Source: DASRVA01 sp035550715 (GTDB lineage: Bacteria > Gemmatimonadota > Gemmatimonadetes > JACCXV01 > JAHWKZ01). Taken from it: a stretch of DNA of 7,177 nucleotides. The position numbers were made by a program, and so were the translations under genes. The notes under the pieces are model-generated. The model was not told the origin of the DNA, ran no database searches, and was given only the letters and a program-made list of their open reading frames with translations. Positions 1 to 6,506 of the stretch are shown in pieces; positions within the stretch are counted from its first letter, which is position 1, and every line of letters starts with the position of its first letter. Location: the NCBI GenBank assembly GCA_035550715.1, contig DASZOP010000059.1, positions 1-7,177 of the forward strand, given 5' to 3'.

Positions 1-1978
1 CGATCCACAGGTGACCCTTCTCGAGAACCCGGGCCGACCATCCGGGCGGAACGAGCGTGGTCGCGTACGCCTCGACGACGAGCGCGGGCCCGGTCCAGGC
101 CGCCCCGGGACCGATCTGCTCGCGATCGACGATCGAGAGTCCTTCCCGGCCACGGGACCCGACTTCGACCGCTTCCCGCGCGTCCTCCCGGATGGGGACC
201 GGGTCGGGGAGCGCCGACCGCCCCGCGGCAGCGAGCCTGACCGTCACCACCTCGACCGGCCAGCCGGGCTCGTCGTGCCCGAACCGGCGACGATGCTCGG
301 CGTGGAAGCGGGCCGACAGCCGCGCCGGGTTCCGATCGTACGGGACCTCGAGGACGTGCGTCTGGCCCCGATACCTCAGATCGGCGGAGCGGACGATGAC
401 GAGGTCCGGGCCGGAGACGCCGTCCTCGGCCATCCCGCGTTCGACCCGGCCGCGAAGCTGATCGAAGACGACTTCGAGCCCGGCCAGACCGGCGTCCACC
501 TCCCGCACGACCGAGCGCGCCACCTCGCGTCGCACCTCGCTCGTGGCCGCCCCGAGCGCGCTCAGAACGCCCGGCTCGCGCGGGACGAGGACCGAGCGCA
601 TCGCCAGCGCTTCCGCCAGGCGGCACGCGTGGAGGCCACCCGCCCCGCCGAACGCGACCAGCGTGAACTCACCGGGATCGTGGCCGCGGCGGACGGACAC
701 GACCCTGAGGGCGCGCTCCATCCCCGCCTCGACGACCGCGATCACGGCCTCGGCGGCCTGGCGAGCGTCGACCCCCATCCGCCGTCCGAGCGCCTCGAGG
801 GCGGCCCAGGAACGGTCGGGCTGGAGCGTCATCCGCCCCCCGAGGAAGCGGTCGGCCGGGAGCCGCCCCAGGACGACGTGCGCGTCGGTCACCGTGGGCG
901 CGTCTCCGACCCCGTAGCACGCGGGCCCGGGAACCGCGCCGGCGCTCTCCGGCCCGACCTTCAAGGCGCCCCCCGGGTCCATCCAGGCGATCGACCCGCC
1001 ACCGGCCCCGATCGTATGGACGTCGATCATCGGCACCTGCAGGGGGACGCCTCCGACGACGGCCGCACCGAGCCGGCTCGCCTCGCCGTCGACCAGCGAC
1101 ACGTCGGTCGAGGTTCCGCCCATGTCGAAGGAGAGGATGCGGGGCCTCTCCCCGAGCCCCTCGCGGGCCGCCGCGAGCGCCCCCGCGACTCCGGCGGCCG
1201 GTCCCGACAGCACGCTGTGGACGGCCCGTCCGGCGATCGCCGACCAACCCACCGAGCCGCCGTTCGAATGGACGACCCTGAGGCGGTCCACCCCTACTTT
1301 GCCGGCGCCCTCGGCGAGCCGGCGCAGATACCGCTCGAGGCCGGGCCCCACGTAGGCGTCGACGACCGTCGTGCAGGTCCGCTCGAACTCCCTGATCTCG
1401 CCCGTCACCTCGCTCGAGAGCGACACGGGGAGACGGCGCCGCCGGGCCGCCTCGCCGATCGTCCGCTCGTGGGCCGGATCCAGGAAGGAGAAGAGGAGGC
1501 TGACGGCGATCGACTCGGCGCCGTTCGCCTCCGCCCGGTCGAGCGCGCGTTCCAGGTCGGCCGGATCCAGGGCCCGCAGGATCTCGCCCTCGGCGCTCAC
1601 CCGCTCGTCGATCTCCAGCCGGCGCTCGACCGGGACGAGAGTCGGAGGCGTGGCGACGTGCAGATCATAGAGCGCCGGTCGCGCCTGCCTCCCGATCGCC
1701 AGCACGTCGCGGAAGCCGCGCGTCGTCAGGAGCGCCACCCGGGCCCCTTTGCGCTCGAGGAGGGCGTTCGTGGCGACGGTCGTGGAATGGACGAGCTCGA
1801 CGGCGGACGGGCGGAACCCGGGCTCGGCCAGGAGCCGCTCCACCCCGTCCAGGACGGCGCGCGCGAAGTCGTCCGGCGTGGACGCGATCTTCCACGTCCG
1901 GAGACCGGTCGCGTCCAGACGGACGAAGTCGGTGAACGTTCCCCCGGTGTCGCTGCCGATGAGGAGCCGGGGCGGCAT
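1..1978 (-). CDS. Hydantoinase/oxoprolinase family protein, HyuA-like subunit A (partial, runs off left edge)
   Basis: The minus strand reads open without a stop for 659 codons from the ATG at 1978-1976 to the window edge. Seen motifs: an N-terminal phosphate-binding motif DTGGTFTD (residues 10-17), HSTTVATNALLERKGAR (64-80), GFRDVLAIGRQARPALYDL (88-106), SNGG (238-241), SGPAAG (258-263), the second ATPase signature DMGGTSTDVS (285-294), HTIGAGGGS (321-329) and AFGGAGGLHACRLAEAL (442-458). These are hallmarks of the HyuA/N-methylhydantoinase A/5-oxoprolinase/acetone carboxylase beta family, cytoplasmic ASKHA-fold enzymes that use ATP to activate a cyclic amide or ketone. The family is usually about 650-720 residues, and the visible end (GPALVVEAYATTLVPPGW) matches its usual C-terminal region, so only a short tail is probably missing. 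No frameshift is seen. The start lies 22 nt after the TPR gene and has no clear Shine-Dalgarno, which suggests translation coupled to the upstream gene. A HyuB partner may lie beyond position 1. Substrate cannot be assigned. Confidence 0.93.
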   Translation of the reverse strand, partial: MPPRLLIGSDTGGTFTDFVRLDATGLRTWKIASTPDDFARAVLDGVERLLAEPGFRPSAVELVHSTTVATNALLERKGARVALLTTRGFRDVLAIGRQARPALYDLHVATPPTLVPVERRLEIDERVSAEGEILRALDPADLERALDRAEANGAESIAVSLLFSFLDPAHERTIGEAARRRRLPVSLSSEVTGEIREFERTCTTVVDAYVGPGLERYLRRLAEGAGKVGVDRLRVVHSNGGSVGWSAIAGRAVHSVLSGPAAGVAGALAAAREGLGERPRILSFDMGGTSTDVSLVDGEASRLGAAVVGGVPLQVPMIDVHTIGAGGGSIAWMDPGGALKVGPESAGAVPGPACYGVGDAPTVTDAHVVLGRLPADRFLGGRMTLQPDRSWAALEALGRRMGVDARQAAEAVIAVVEAGMERALRVVSVRRGHDPGEFTLVAFGGAGGLHACRLAEALAMRSVLVPREPGVLSALGAATSEVRREVARSVVREVDAGLAGLEVVFDQLRGRVERGMAEDGVSGPDLVIVRSADLRYRGQTHVLEVPYDRNPARLSARFHAEHRRRFGHDEPGWPVEVVTVRLAAAGRSALPDPVPIREDAREAVEVGSRGREGLSIVDREQIGPGAAWTGPALVVEAYATTLVPPGWSARVLEKGHLWI

Positions 1979-2000
1979 CGACGTGAAGCTAGCGGCTCGG

Positions 2001-3008
2001 CTAGGCCGCCTCCCAGTCGCGCTCGAACCGCTCGAGGAGCGCGCTAGCGCCGAGGGCCCTCAATCCGGCCGTCGCCTTGGCGCGGAAGCTCTCGGCCTCA
2101 CGGATGTCCCCCAGTTGCTTGAGCGCGCGGGCGCTGATCGCGCAGCACTCGCTCTCGATCAGCCGGAGGCCCCGGCGTCGGGCCCGCTCGCGGGTCTCGC
2201 CGGCATGGACGTGGGCCTTCGAGAGCTTGCCCTCGGTCAGCGCCAGAAGCGCACGGATGCGGCCGATCTCGGTGCGGCCGATCTCGTCGCCCGCCAGCGC
2301 GGCCAGCTCGTCGGCGCGCCCCAGGTCCCGCGCCGCCTCGGCCAGGAGCCCCCGCTCCAGATGGAGCTCCGCGCGGCCCGTCCAGGCCAGCGCCAGCAGG
2401 TACGGGTCGCCGTCCAGGCCGGCGTGATGGACGGCGTCCTCGAAAGCCCGCTCGGCCTCGTCGTAGCGGCCGGCCAGCCGCTCCACGATCCCCAGGTTGC
2501 AGAAGGTCTCGGCCTGGCCGCGATAGTCCCTGAGGCGCCGGTAGGCCAGAAGCGCGGAGCGGTAGTAGTTGACGGCCAGCGGAGCCCGCCCCTCGACGAA
2601 CGCGATCGAGGCGAGGTTGTTGAGGGAGCGGGCGATCATCCGGTAATCCTCGATCCGGATGGCCAGCTCGAACGCTTCCCGGAACGACGACGCCGCGGCC
2701 TGGTACTCGCCGCGCTCGAAGGCGATCGCCCCTTCGAGGTTCACGGCCCCCATCCGGCCACGCTCGTCCTGGCGGGAATCGAACGACGCGAGGGCGGTCC
2801 CCGCGAGCGAGAGGGCGGTCTCGAGATCTCCCAGGTACGAGGCCGCCCGGGCGGCCTGGAATCGGACGTCGGGGTTCTCGCGGCCCTGAAGATCCAGTCG
2901 GTGGAAGGCCTCCAGCGCTTCGGCGTATCGGCCGCGGCCCACCAGGTCCTCGAGGGCCTTCGCGGAGGCGCCGGGCGGCGCGGGTGGGTCAGGAGGGCCT
3001 TCGCCCAT
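2001..3008 (-). CDS. Tetratricopeptide (TPR) repeat protein
   Basis: A complete 335-residue ORF with ATG at 3008-3006 and TAG at 2003-2001. A GGGAG Shine-Dalgarno (3021-3017) lies 8 nt before the ATG and supports this start. After a short Pro/Gly-rich head (residues 1-14) the protein is almost entirely helical TPR-like repeats, roughly at 17-43, 48-77, 89-118, 127-156, 167-197, 206-236, 246-276 and 284-315. The clearest are SLNNLASIAFVEGRAPLAVNYY (about 128-149, with the L-LA/G-A pattern) and FCNLGIVERLAGRYDEAERAF (169-189). There is no signal peptide, membrane helix or visible DNA-binding or enzymatic domain, so it should be a cytoplasmic protein-protein interaction scaffold. It is the first gene of a probable two-gene operon with the HyuA-like gene 22 nt downstream, so a partner or regulatory role for that enzyme is a reasonable guess but not shown. 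It could equally be a fragmentary relative of TPR domains found in LuxR/SARP-type or kinase regulators, although no effector domain remains. Confidence 0.88.
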   Translation of the reverse strand: MGEGPPDPPAPPGASAKALEDLVGRGRYAEALEAFHRLDLQGRENPDVRFQAARAASYLGDLETALSLAGTALASFDSRQDERGRMGAVNLEGAIAFERGEYQAAASSFREAFELAIRIEDYRMIARSLNNLASIAFVEGRAPLAVNYYRSALLAYRRLRDYRGQAETFCNLGIVERLAGRYDEAERAFEDAVHHAGLDGDPYLLALAWTGRAELHLERGLLAEAARDLGRADELAALAGDEIGRTEIGRIRALLALTEGKLSKAHVHAGETRERARRRGLRLIESECCAISARALKQLGDIREAESFRAKATAGLRALGASALLERFERDWEAA

Positions 3009-3016
3009 CGTCTCTT

Positions 3017-3021
3017 CTCCC
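3017..3021 (-). promoter_or_regulatory. Ribosome binding site of the TPR gene
   Basis: GGGAG on the minus strand with an 8-nt spacer to the ATG at 3008. It fixes the TPR protein start. Confidence 0.6.
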
Positions 3022-3042
3022 GGTCAACACGGACGGGGACCG

Positions 3043-3058
3043 CCGGCGAGCTCGCCGG
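3043..3058. repeat. 16-bp perfect palindrome CCGGCGAGCTCGCCGG
   Basis: CCGGCGAGCTCGCCGG is its own reverse complement. It lies in the divergent region 35 nt upstream of the TPR start codon. Its right half is also the outer part of the larger hairpin at 3051-3093, so the motif CCGGCGAG/CTCGCCGG occurs three times in about 50 bp and the two structures are mutually exclusive. It could be a dimeric repressor site or a REP-like element. No family can be assigned. Confidence 0.75.
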
Positions 3059-3093
3059 TACCCGCAAGGTGGTGCAACCACCGTACCGGCGAG
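3051..3093. promoter_or_regulatory. Nested inverted repeat (11-bp plus 6-bp stem) in the divergent region
   Basis: CTCGCCGGTAC (3051-3061) pairs perfectly with GTACCGGCGAG (3083-3093). Inside it GGTGGT (3068-3073) pairs with ACCACC (3077-3082) around a GCA loop. The two stems stack directly on the 3' side, and a 6-nt bulge (3062-3067) lies on the 5' side. No T-run follows on either strand, so a classical terminator is unlikely. The position between two divergent genes fits an operator or a 5'-leader RNA structure for the TPR-hyuA operon, the acylase gene, or both. The structure is seen directly; the function is inference. Confidence 0.65.
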
Positions 3094-3168
3094 GGCGCAC
3101 TGGAAGGCTCCGTCCCATACCGCGGAACTCCGCTTCCGTCTAGGATGGAACCGGCCCGTCCCCCGAAC

Positions 3169-3172
3169 GGAG
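3169..3172 (+). promoter_or_regulatory. Ribosome binding site of the acylase gene
   Basis: GGAG is placed 5 nt before the ATG at 3178. The in-frame ATG at 3145 has no properly spaced Shine-Dalgarno, so this site decides the start in favour of 3178, which also puts the signal peptide at the very N-terminus. Confidence 0.7.
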
Positions 3173-3177
3173 ATGCC

Positions 3178-5463
3178 ATGCCCAGGCGCGCGTCACGTGC
3201 CCTTTTCCTCCTCGTCTGCCCGCTCCTCCTGTCGGCGCGGGGCGCGGCGGCCCAGGAGAGCGCGGCGCCTCCATCCAGCGAGTCGCCCATCGTGTTCCGC
3301 GACGGCTACGGGGTCCCCCATGTCTTCGGGTCGACGGACGAGAGCGTGGTCTTCGGGGCCGCCTGGGTCCAGGCGGAAGAGGACTGGCCGATGGTCGAGG
3401 AGAACTTCCTGCGCGCGTCAGGCCGGGCCGCCGAGGTCCTGGGAGAGGAAGCGCTCCTCACCGATTACATGACCCGCGCGCTCGAGATCCCGCGTCTCGC
3501 GCGGGAAGAGTACGCGCGGTCGTCGCCCCGGATGCGGGGGCTCCTGGACGCTTACGCGGCCGGGTTCAACGCCTGGCTCGCGGCGCATCCGGATGCGCCG
3601 CGCCGGGTGCCGGACCCCGTTCCGCCGTGGGCCACACTGGCCCTCCTTCGCTACAAGTACCATGAGCTCGAGTTCCTGGGCTACGCCGGGCTCGAGGAGG
3701 AGTGGGTCGCGCGGCTCCTCGAGAAGGGATGGCCGATCGGGACCGCGGACCGGGAGGCCATGACGCCGACCTCCGCGAGGATGCCCCAGGATGCCGCCCG
3801 AGCCGGGCTGCGCTTCGCCGGCGCGCTCGAGGGCCCGCTCGGAGAGCTTCCCCTCGGTTCGAACGAGTGGGCGGTCGGCCCTTCCCGGACCGTGGACGGC
3901 CACGCCTTCCTGCTCGTCAACCCGCATCAGCGGTTCTTCGGGGTCGAGCGGTACCTCGAGATCCATCTCCATAGCGACCAGGGCCTCGTCTTCTCCGGGC
4001 TCACCCGGTTCGGGTTCCTGCTTCCCTACATGGGGAACAACGAGCGCCTCGGCTGGACCTTCACCGACAACTACGCCGACATCGGCGATCTCTACGTCGA
4101 GCGTTTCGAGGATCCCGCCGCTCCGCTTCGATACCGCTACGGGGCCGGGTACCGGAGCGCGGAGACGTGGACGGAGCAGGTCCGGGTCTCCGGCCCGTCA
4201 GGCGTCCAGGACCGCACGCTCCGCTTCTGGAAGACCCATCATGGCCCGATCGTGGGCCTCGACGAGGAGGGCCGGCCGATCGCCGTGCGGCTCGCCAAGC
4301 TGGTCGAAGGCGGGTGGTTCGCCCAGCTCGACGGGATGATCCGGGCTCGCACGCGGGAGGAGTTCGAGACCGCGTTCTCGGCGCTCGACGTGCCGTACAT
4401 GAACCTCATGTACGCCGATCAGAAGGGGAACATCTGGTACGTCTACGGCTCGGCGGTGCCGCGTCGCGATCCCTCGCTCGACTGGAGGCGTCCGGTCGAC
4501 GGGAGCGATCCGGGGACCGAATGGTCGGGCTATCACGGCCTCGACGAGCTCCCCCAGATCCTGAACCCGGCGTCGGGCTATCTCGTGAACACGAACTCCT
4601 CCCCCTTCTCCGCCACGCGCGACGTTCCCTTCGCACGCTCCGACTTCCCGCCGTACATGATCGGCGACGAGGCGGACAACGCGCGCTCGCGAAGCTCGCG
4701 GCGGGCGCTGGAGGAGCGGGAGCGGCTCTCCTTCGACGACTTCGCGGCCCTCGTCTGGGACACTCATCTTGCGCTGGCGGATTCGCTGGTCCCCGCGATC
4801 GCCGACGAGCGAGATCGGTTACGCCGCACGAAGGACGAGGAACTCCCGGCCCTCCTCCGATCGGGATCGTCCGAGCGCGCCGACCTGGAAGACGCGGTTG
4901 GACGGCTGATCGCCTGGGACCGGCGCGCGGACGTCGGCTCGTCCGCGACCACGATCTTCGTCGTGGCCGCCGAGCGGTGGTTCCTCGACCACATGTTCTC
5001 GTCGTCCGCGCCGCCCGGTCCGTGGTCTTGGTCCCTGGCCCTGAGCGGGACGGCGGCGCAGTTGCGCGAGAGGTGGGGGAGTCTGGACGTTCCGTGGGGC
5101 GAGATCAACCGCCTCCAGCGACCGCCGTCCAATGATCCTTCCGGCTTCTCGGACTCCCTGCTCAGCCTGCCCATCGCCGGGGCGCCCGGCTTCTTCGGCT
5201 CGGTCTTCTCGTTCCAGACCGAGCCCCTGGGCGAGGTCGGTCGACGCTACGGCGTCCACGGGAACACGTTCGTCAAGGTGATCGAGTTCGCCCCTGAGGT
5301 CCGCGGTCGGTCCGTGCTCGTCTTCGGGCAGAGCGGCGACCCCGGCTCGCCCCACTACTTCGATCAGGCCCCACTCTACGCGGAGCGGCGGTTCAAGCCG
5401 GCATGGATGACGCGGGAGGAGGTCGAGGCGGATGCGGAGAGCAGGTACGTCCTGCCGCGGTGA
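3178..5463 (+). CDS. Secreted penicillin acylase family protein (Ntn-hydrolase amidase)
   Basis: A 761-residue precursor of an N-terminal-nucleophile amidohydrolase, a periplasmic enzyme family that cleaves itself into alpha and beta chains and hydrolyses amide-linked acyl groups (beta-lactam side chains, glutaryl-7-ACA, acyl-homoserine lactones, lipopeptides). Residues 1-25 form a Sec-type signal peptide (MPRR, a hydrophobic core, AAA before Gln26). The alpha chain carries RDGYGVPHVFGSTDESVVFGAAWVQAEEDW (41-70). Self-cleavage should occur at Gly227/Ser228 within LGSNEWAVGP, making Ser228 the beta-chain residue 1. Counting from it, His250 is beta-23 and Asn471 (LVNTNSS) is beta-244, the numbers I recall for the His and oxyanion Asn of glutaryl-7-ACA/cephalosporin acylases. 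Asp297 aligns ungapped with the oxyanion backbone residue beta-70. Glu703 in KVIEF is the likely catalytic Glu. Length fits the family. The closest resemblance is to the cephalosporin/AHL acylase branch, but substrate is not determinable. It is transcribed alone, divergent from the TPR gene. Confidence 0.95.
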   Translation: MPRRASRALFLLVCPLLLSARGAAAQESAAPPSSESPIVFRDGYGVPHVFGSTDESVVFGAAWVQAEEDWPMVEENFLRASGRAAEVLGEEALLTDYMTRALEIPRLAREEYARSSPRMRGLLDAYAAGFNAWLAAHPDAPRRVPDPVPPWATLALLRYKYHELEFLGYAGLEEEWVARLLEKGWPIGTADREAMTPTSARMPQDAARAGLRFAGALEGPLGELPLGSNEWAVGPSRTVDGHAFLLVNPHQRFFGVERYLEIHLHSDQGLVFSGLTRFGFLLPYMGNNERLGWTFTDNYADIGDLYVERFEDPAAPLRYRYGAGYRSAETWTEQVRVSGPSGVQDRTLRFWKTHHGPIVGLDEEGRPIAVRLAKLVEGGWFAQLDGMIRARTREEFETAFSALDVPYMNLMYADQKGNIWYVYGSAVPRRDPSLDWRRPVDGSDPGTEWSGYHGLDELPQILNPASGYLVNTNSSPFSATRDVPFARSDFPPYMIGDEADNARSRSSRRALEERERLSFDDFAALVWDTHLALADSLVPAIADERDRLRRTKDEELPALLRSGSSERADLEDAVGRLIAWDRRADVGSSATTIFVVAAERWFLDHMFSSSAPPGPWSWSLALSGTAAQLRERWGSLDVPWGEINRLQRPPSNDPSGFSDSLLSLPIAGAPGFFGSVFSFQTEPLGEVGRRYGVHGNTFVKVIEFAPEVRGRSVLVFGQSGDPGSPHYFDQAPLYAERRFKPAWMTREEVEADAESRYVLPR

Positions 5464-5470
5464 GCGGAGT

Positions 5471-6298
5471 TCAGTCCGAGTCTTGGAGGGCAGCCTTGGC
5501 CTCCTCGAACGATCCTGGAAAATAGGCCACGTTGTGGAAGGCCTCGCGCGTCAGGGCCTCGGCCACGTAACGCGCTTCCGCGGCATCCCGGCCAACGACG
5601 ATCACGCGTGTGTTGTGATCCTCCATCGGGAGACGCCCGTCGTCCTTGGCACGCTTCACCTCGCCCACGTCTTTGCCCTCCAGAACGCCGCTCCGGGGGA
5701 CGTTTCGCGCGTCTGCGATCGTCCCCGCGGCAAACGCATCGGGTTCGCGCGTATCGATCACGACGGCGGTCTGATCATGCTCGAGCACGTATCGCATGCC
5801 GACGGCCTCGATCTCGGTCACCCCACCGAGCGCCCGCCACACAGGGATGCCGAGCTGGTACCTGCGCACGTTCGTGTAGCCCGCGTTCAGGAGCTCTTCC
5901 GCGAGCCGCTTGCTCTTGCCGCAGAAGGGCCCGTTGCAGTACAGGATCACCGCCGTGGTCCTGTCATTCCCGACGAGGCGACCGATCTCCGCCACGTCGG
6001 AGACGTACATCGACATCTCGACGCCCGGCTTCGCCGAGACATTCCGGGCGCCTGGGATGTGGCTCGTCGCGAACTCCATGAACGGCCGTGCGTCCAGCAC
6101 GACCGCACTCGCGTCCGCCAGCATCTGCCGAAGCTCCGCGGTGGAGACCTCCGGCGCCGGCGCGTCCATCTCGCCGAGGACGGCCTTGAAGATGTCCGGG
6201 TCCTGCGCCGGGATCGCCGATGGCGCCAGGGCGATAAGGACGGCCGGGAGGACGAGATGAAAGGCCCGTGCCGACATAGTGGTCTCCGCCCTGGCCAT
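5471..6298 (-). CDS. Exported two-domain rhodanese-like protein
   Basis: A 275-residue protein. ATG at 6298-6296 is chosen because AAAAGGAG (6314-6307) lies 8 nt upstream; ATG at 6277 (GGAG 6 nt upstream) is a good alternative giving 268 residues. Residues 1-31 look like a signal peptide (MSARAFHLVLPAVLIALAPSAIPA then Gln32), so the protein acts outside the cytoplasm. Domain 1 (about 50-160) has VVLDARPFMEFATSHIPGARN (66-86) and the active loop VILYCNGPFCGKSKRLAEEL (117-136). This has two cysteines (Cys121, Cys126) in a C-x4-C-x2-S loop, longer than the standard rhodanese loop. Domain 2 (about 163-272) has VIDTREPDAFAAGTIADARNVP (180-201), but its loop reads VIVVGRDAAEAR with Gly236 where the cysteine belongs, so it is probably catalytically dead. 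Known family role: sulfur transfer from persulfide or thiosulfate; the real substrate is unknown. It converges on the acylase gene (7 bp between stops) and diverges from the cytochrome gene. Confidence 0.92.
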   Translation of the reverse strand: MARAETTMSARAFHLVLPAVLIALAPSAIPAQDPDIFKAVLGEMDAPAPEVSTAELRQMLADASAVVLDARPFMEFATSHIPGARNVSAKPGVEMSMYVSDVAEIGRLVGNDRTTAVILYCNGPFCGKSKRLAEELLNAGYTNVRRYQLGIPVWRALGGVTEIEAVGMRYVLEHDQTAVVIDTREPDAFAAGTIADARNVPRSGVLEGKDVGEVKRAKDDGRLPMEDHNTRVIVVGRDAAEARYVAEALTREAFHNVAYFPGSFEEAKAALQDSD

Positions 6299-6306
6299 AG
6301 CTTTGG

Positions 6307-6314
6307 CTCCTTTT
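6307..6314 (-). promoter_or_regulatory. Ribosome binding site of the rhodanese gene
   Basis: AAAAGGAG on the minus strand, 8 nt before the ATG at 6298. It is the strongest Shine-Dalgarno in the window and the reason for preferring this start over the upstream in-frame GTG at 6358 and ATG at 6343. Confidence 0.65.
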
Positions 6315-6348
6315 GCGTCCGATGCGGTAGGTCTCTGGATCATCCACG

Positions 6349-6354
6349 ATTGTA
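6349..6354 (-). promoter_or_regulatory. Possible -10 element for the rhodanese gene
   Basis: The minus strand reads TGATACAAT, containing a near-consensus -10 hexamer TACAAT about 50 nt upstream of the chosen start. The -35 position at 17-nt spacing (GCCAGG) is poor, so this may need an activator or a different sigma factor. The surrounding 60 bp are AT-richer than the genes, as expected for a promoter. Confidence 0.35.
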
Positions 6355-6389
6355 TCACGACGGGCTGCCGGCCTGGCCGACGCGAGCGC

Positions 6390-6418
6390 TTTACAGTGCC
6401 TCTGGAAGAGGCTATGCT
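6390..6418 (+). promoter_or_regulatory. Sigma70-like promoter for the small ORF/cytochrome unit
   Basis: TTTACA (6390-6395) and TATGCT (6413-6418) are separated by exactly 17 nt, matching the housekeeping consensus at 5 of 6 and 4 of 6 positions. Transcription would start near 6425, about 80 nt before the small ORF and 170 nt before the cytochrome GTG. The spacer contains a perfect inverted repeat (see 6398-6412). Confidence 0.55.
6398..6412. promoter_or_regulatory. Inverted repeat filling the promoter spacer (candidate operator)
   Basis: GCCTCT (6398-6403) and AGAGGC (6407-6412) are perfect inverted repeats around GGA. They lie between the -35 and -10 hexamers, where a bound dimer would block or remodel RNA polymerase. 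MerR-family sites sit there too, but those promoters usually have 19-20 nt spacers, so a repressor site fits the 17-nt spacing better. Confidence 0.45.
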
Positions 6419-6436
6419 GGCCCATCCCCCTGCTCC

Positions 6437-6450
6437 ACGACGGAGGTCGT
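6437..6450 (+). promoter_or_regulatory. Small leader hairpin ACGAC-GGAG-GTCGT
   Basis: A perfect 5-bp stem with a GGAG tetraloop in the predicted untranslated leader just downstream of the promoter. It is short enough to be chance in this GC-rich DNA. It has no T-run and no start codon close behind, so it is neither a terminator nor an evident ribosome site. Confidence 0.25.
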
Positions 6451-6506
6451 TTCCGCGTCCTCTGCGGCCCCGCCTCCCGGTAAACCCTCACGACAAAAGA
6501 GGCCCC

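Noticed and set aside
11..2047. 678-codon open frame on the plus strand opposite hyuA
   Set aside because: It is the antisense shadow of the HyuA-like gene, which has family motifs throughout. The plus-strand product is Arg/Pro/Asp/Gly-rich with no domain, as expected from GC-rich codon bias.
1749..3143. 464-codon open frame on the plus strand
   Set aside because: It runs antisense across the end of the TPR gene and the start of hyuA, has no recognisable domain and no ribosome site.
3145..3177. Upstream ATG as acylase start (11 extra residues)
   Set aside because: It has no spaced Shine-Dalgarno and would bury the signal peptide; the ATG at 3178 has GGAG 5 nt upstream and starts directly with a signal peptide.
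3178..3252. Lipobox or Tat signal on the acylase
   Set aside because: LLVC lacks the small residue required before the Cys, and RRASRALF does not fit the twin-arginine consensus; AAA then Gln fits ordinary signal peptidase I.
5484..5506. Imperfect GGAGG...CCTCC hairpin near the rhodanese 3' end
   Set aside because: It has only a 5-bp stem with a mismatch beyond it, lies inside coding sequence and has no T-run; not a credible terminator.
6299..6358. Upstream GTG (6358) or ATG (6343) as rhodanese start
   Set aside because: The GTG overlaps the candidate -10 box, neither start has a ribosome site, and both would put a long polar stretch before the signal peptide.
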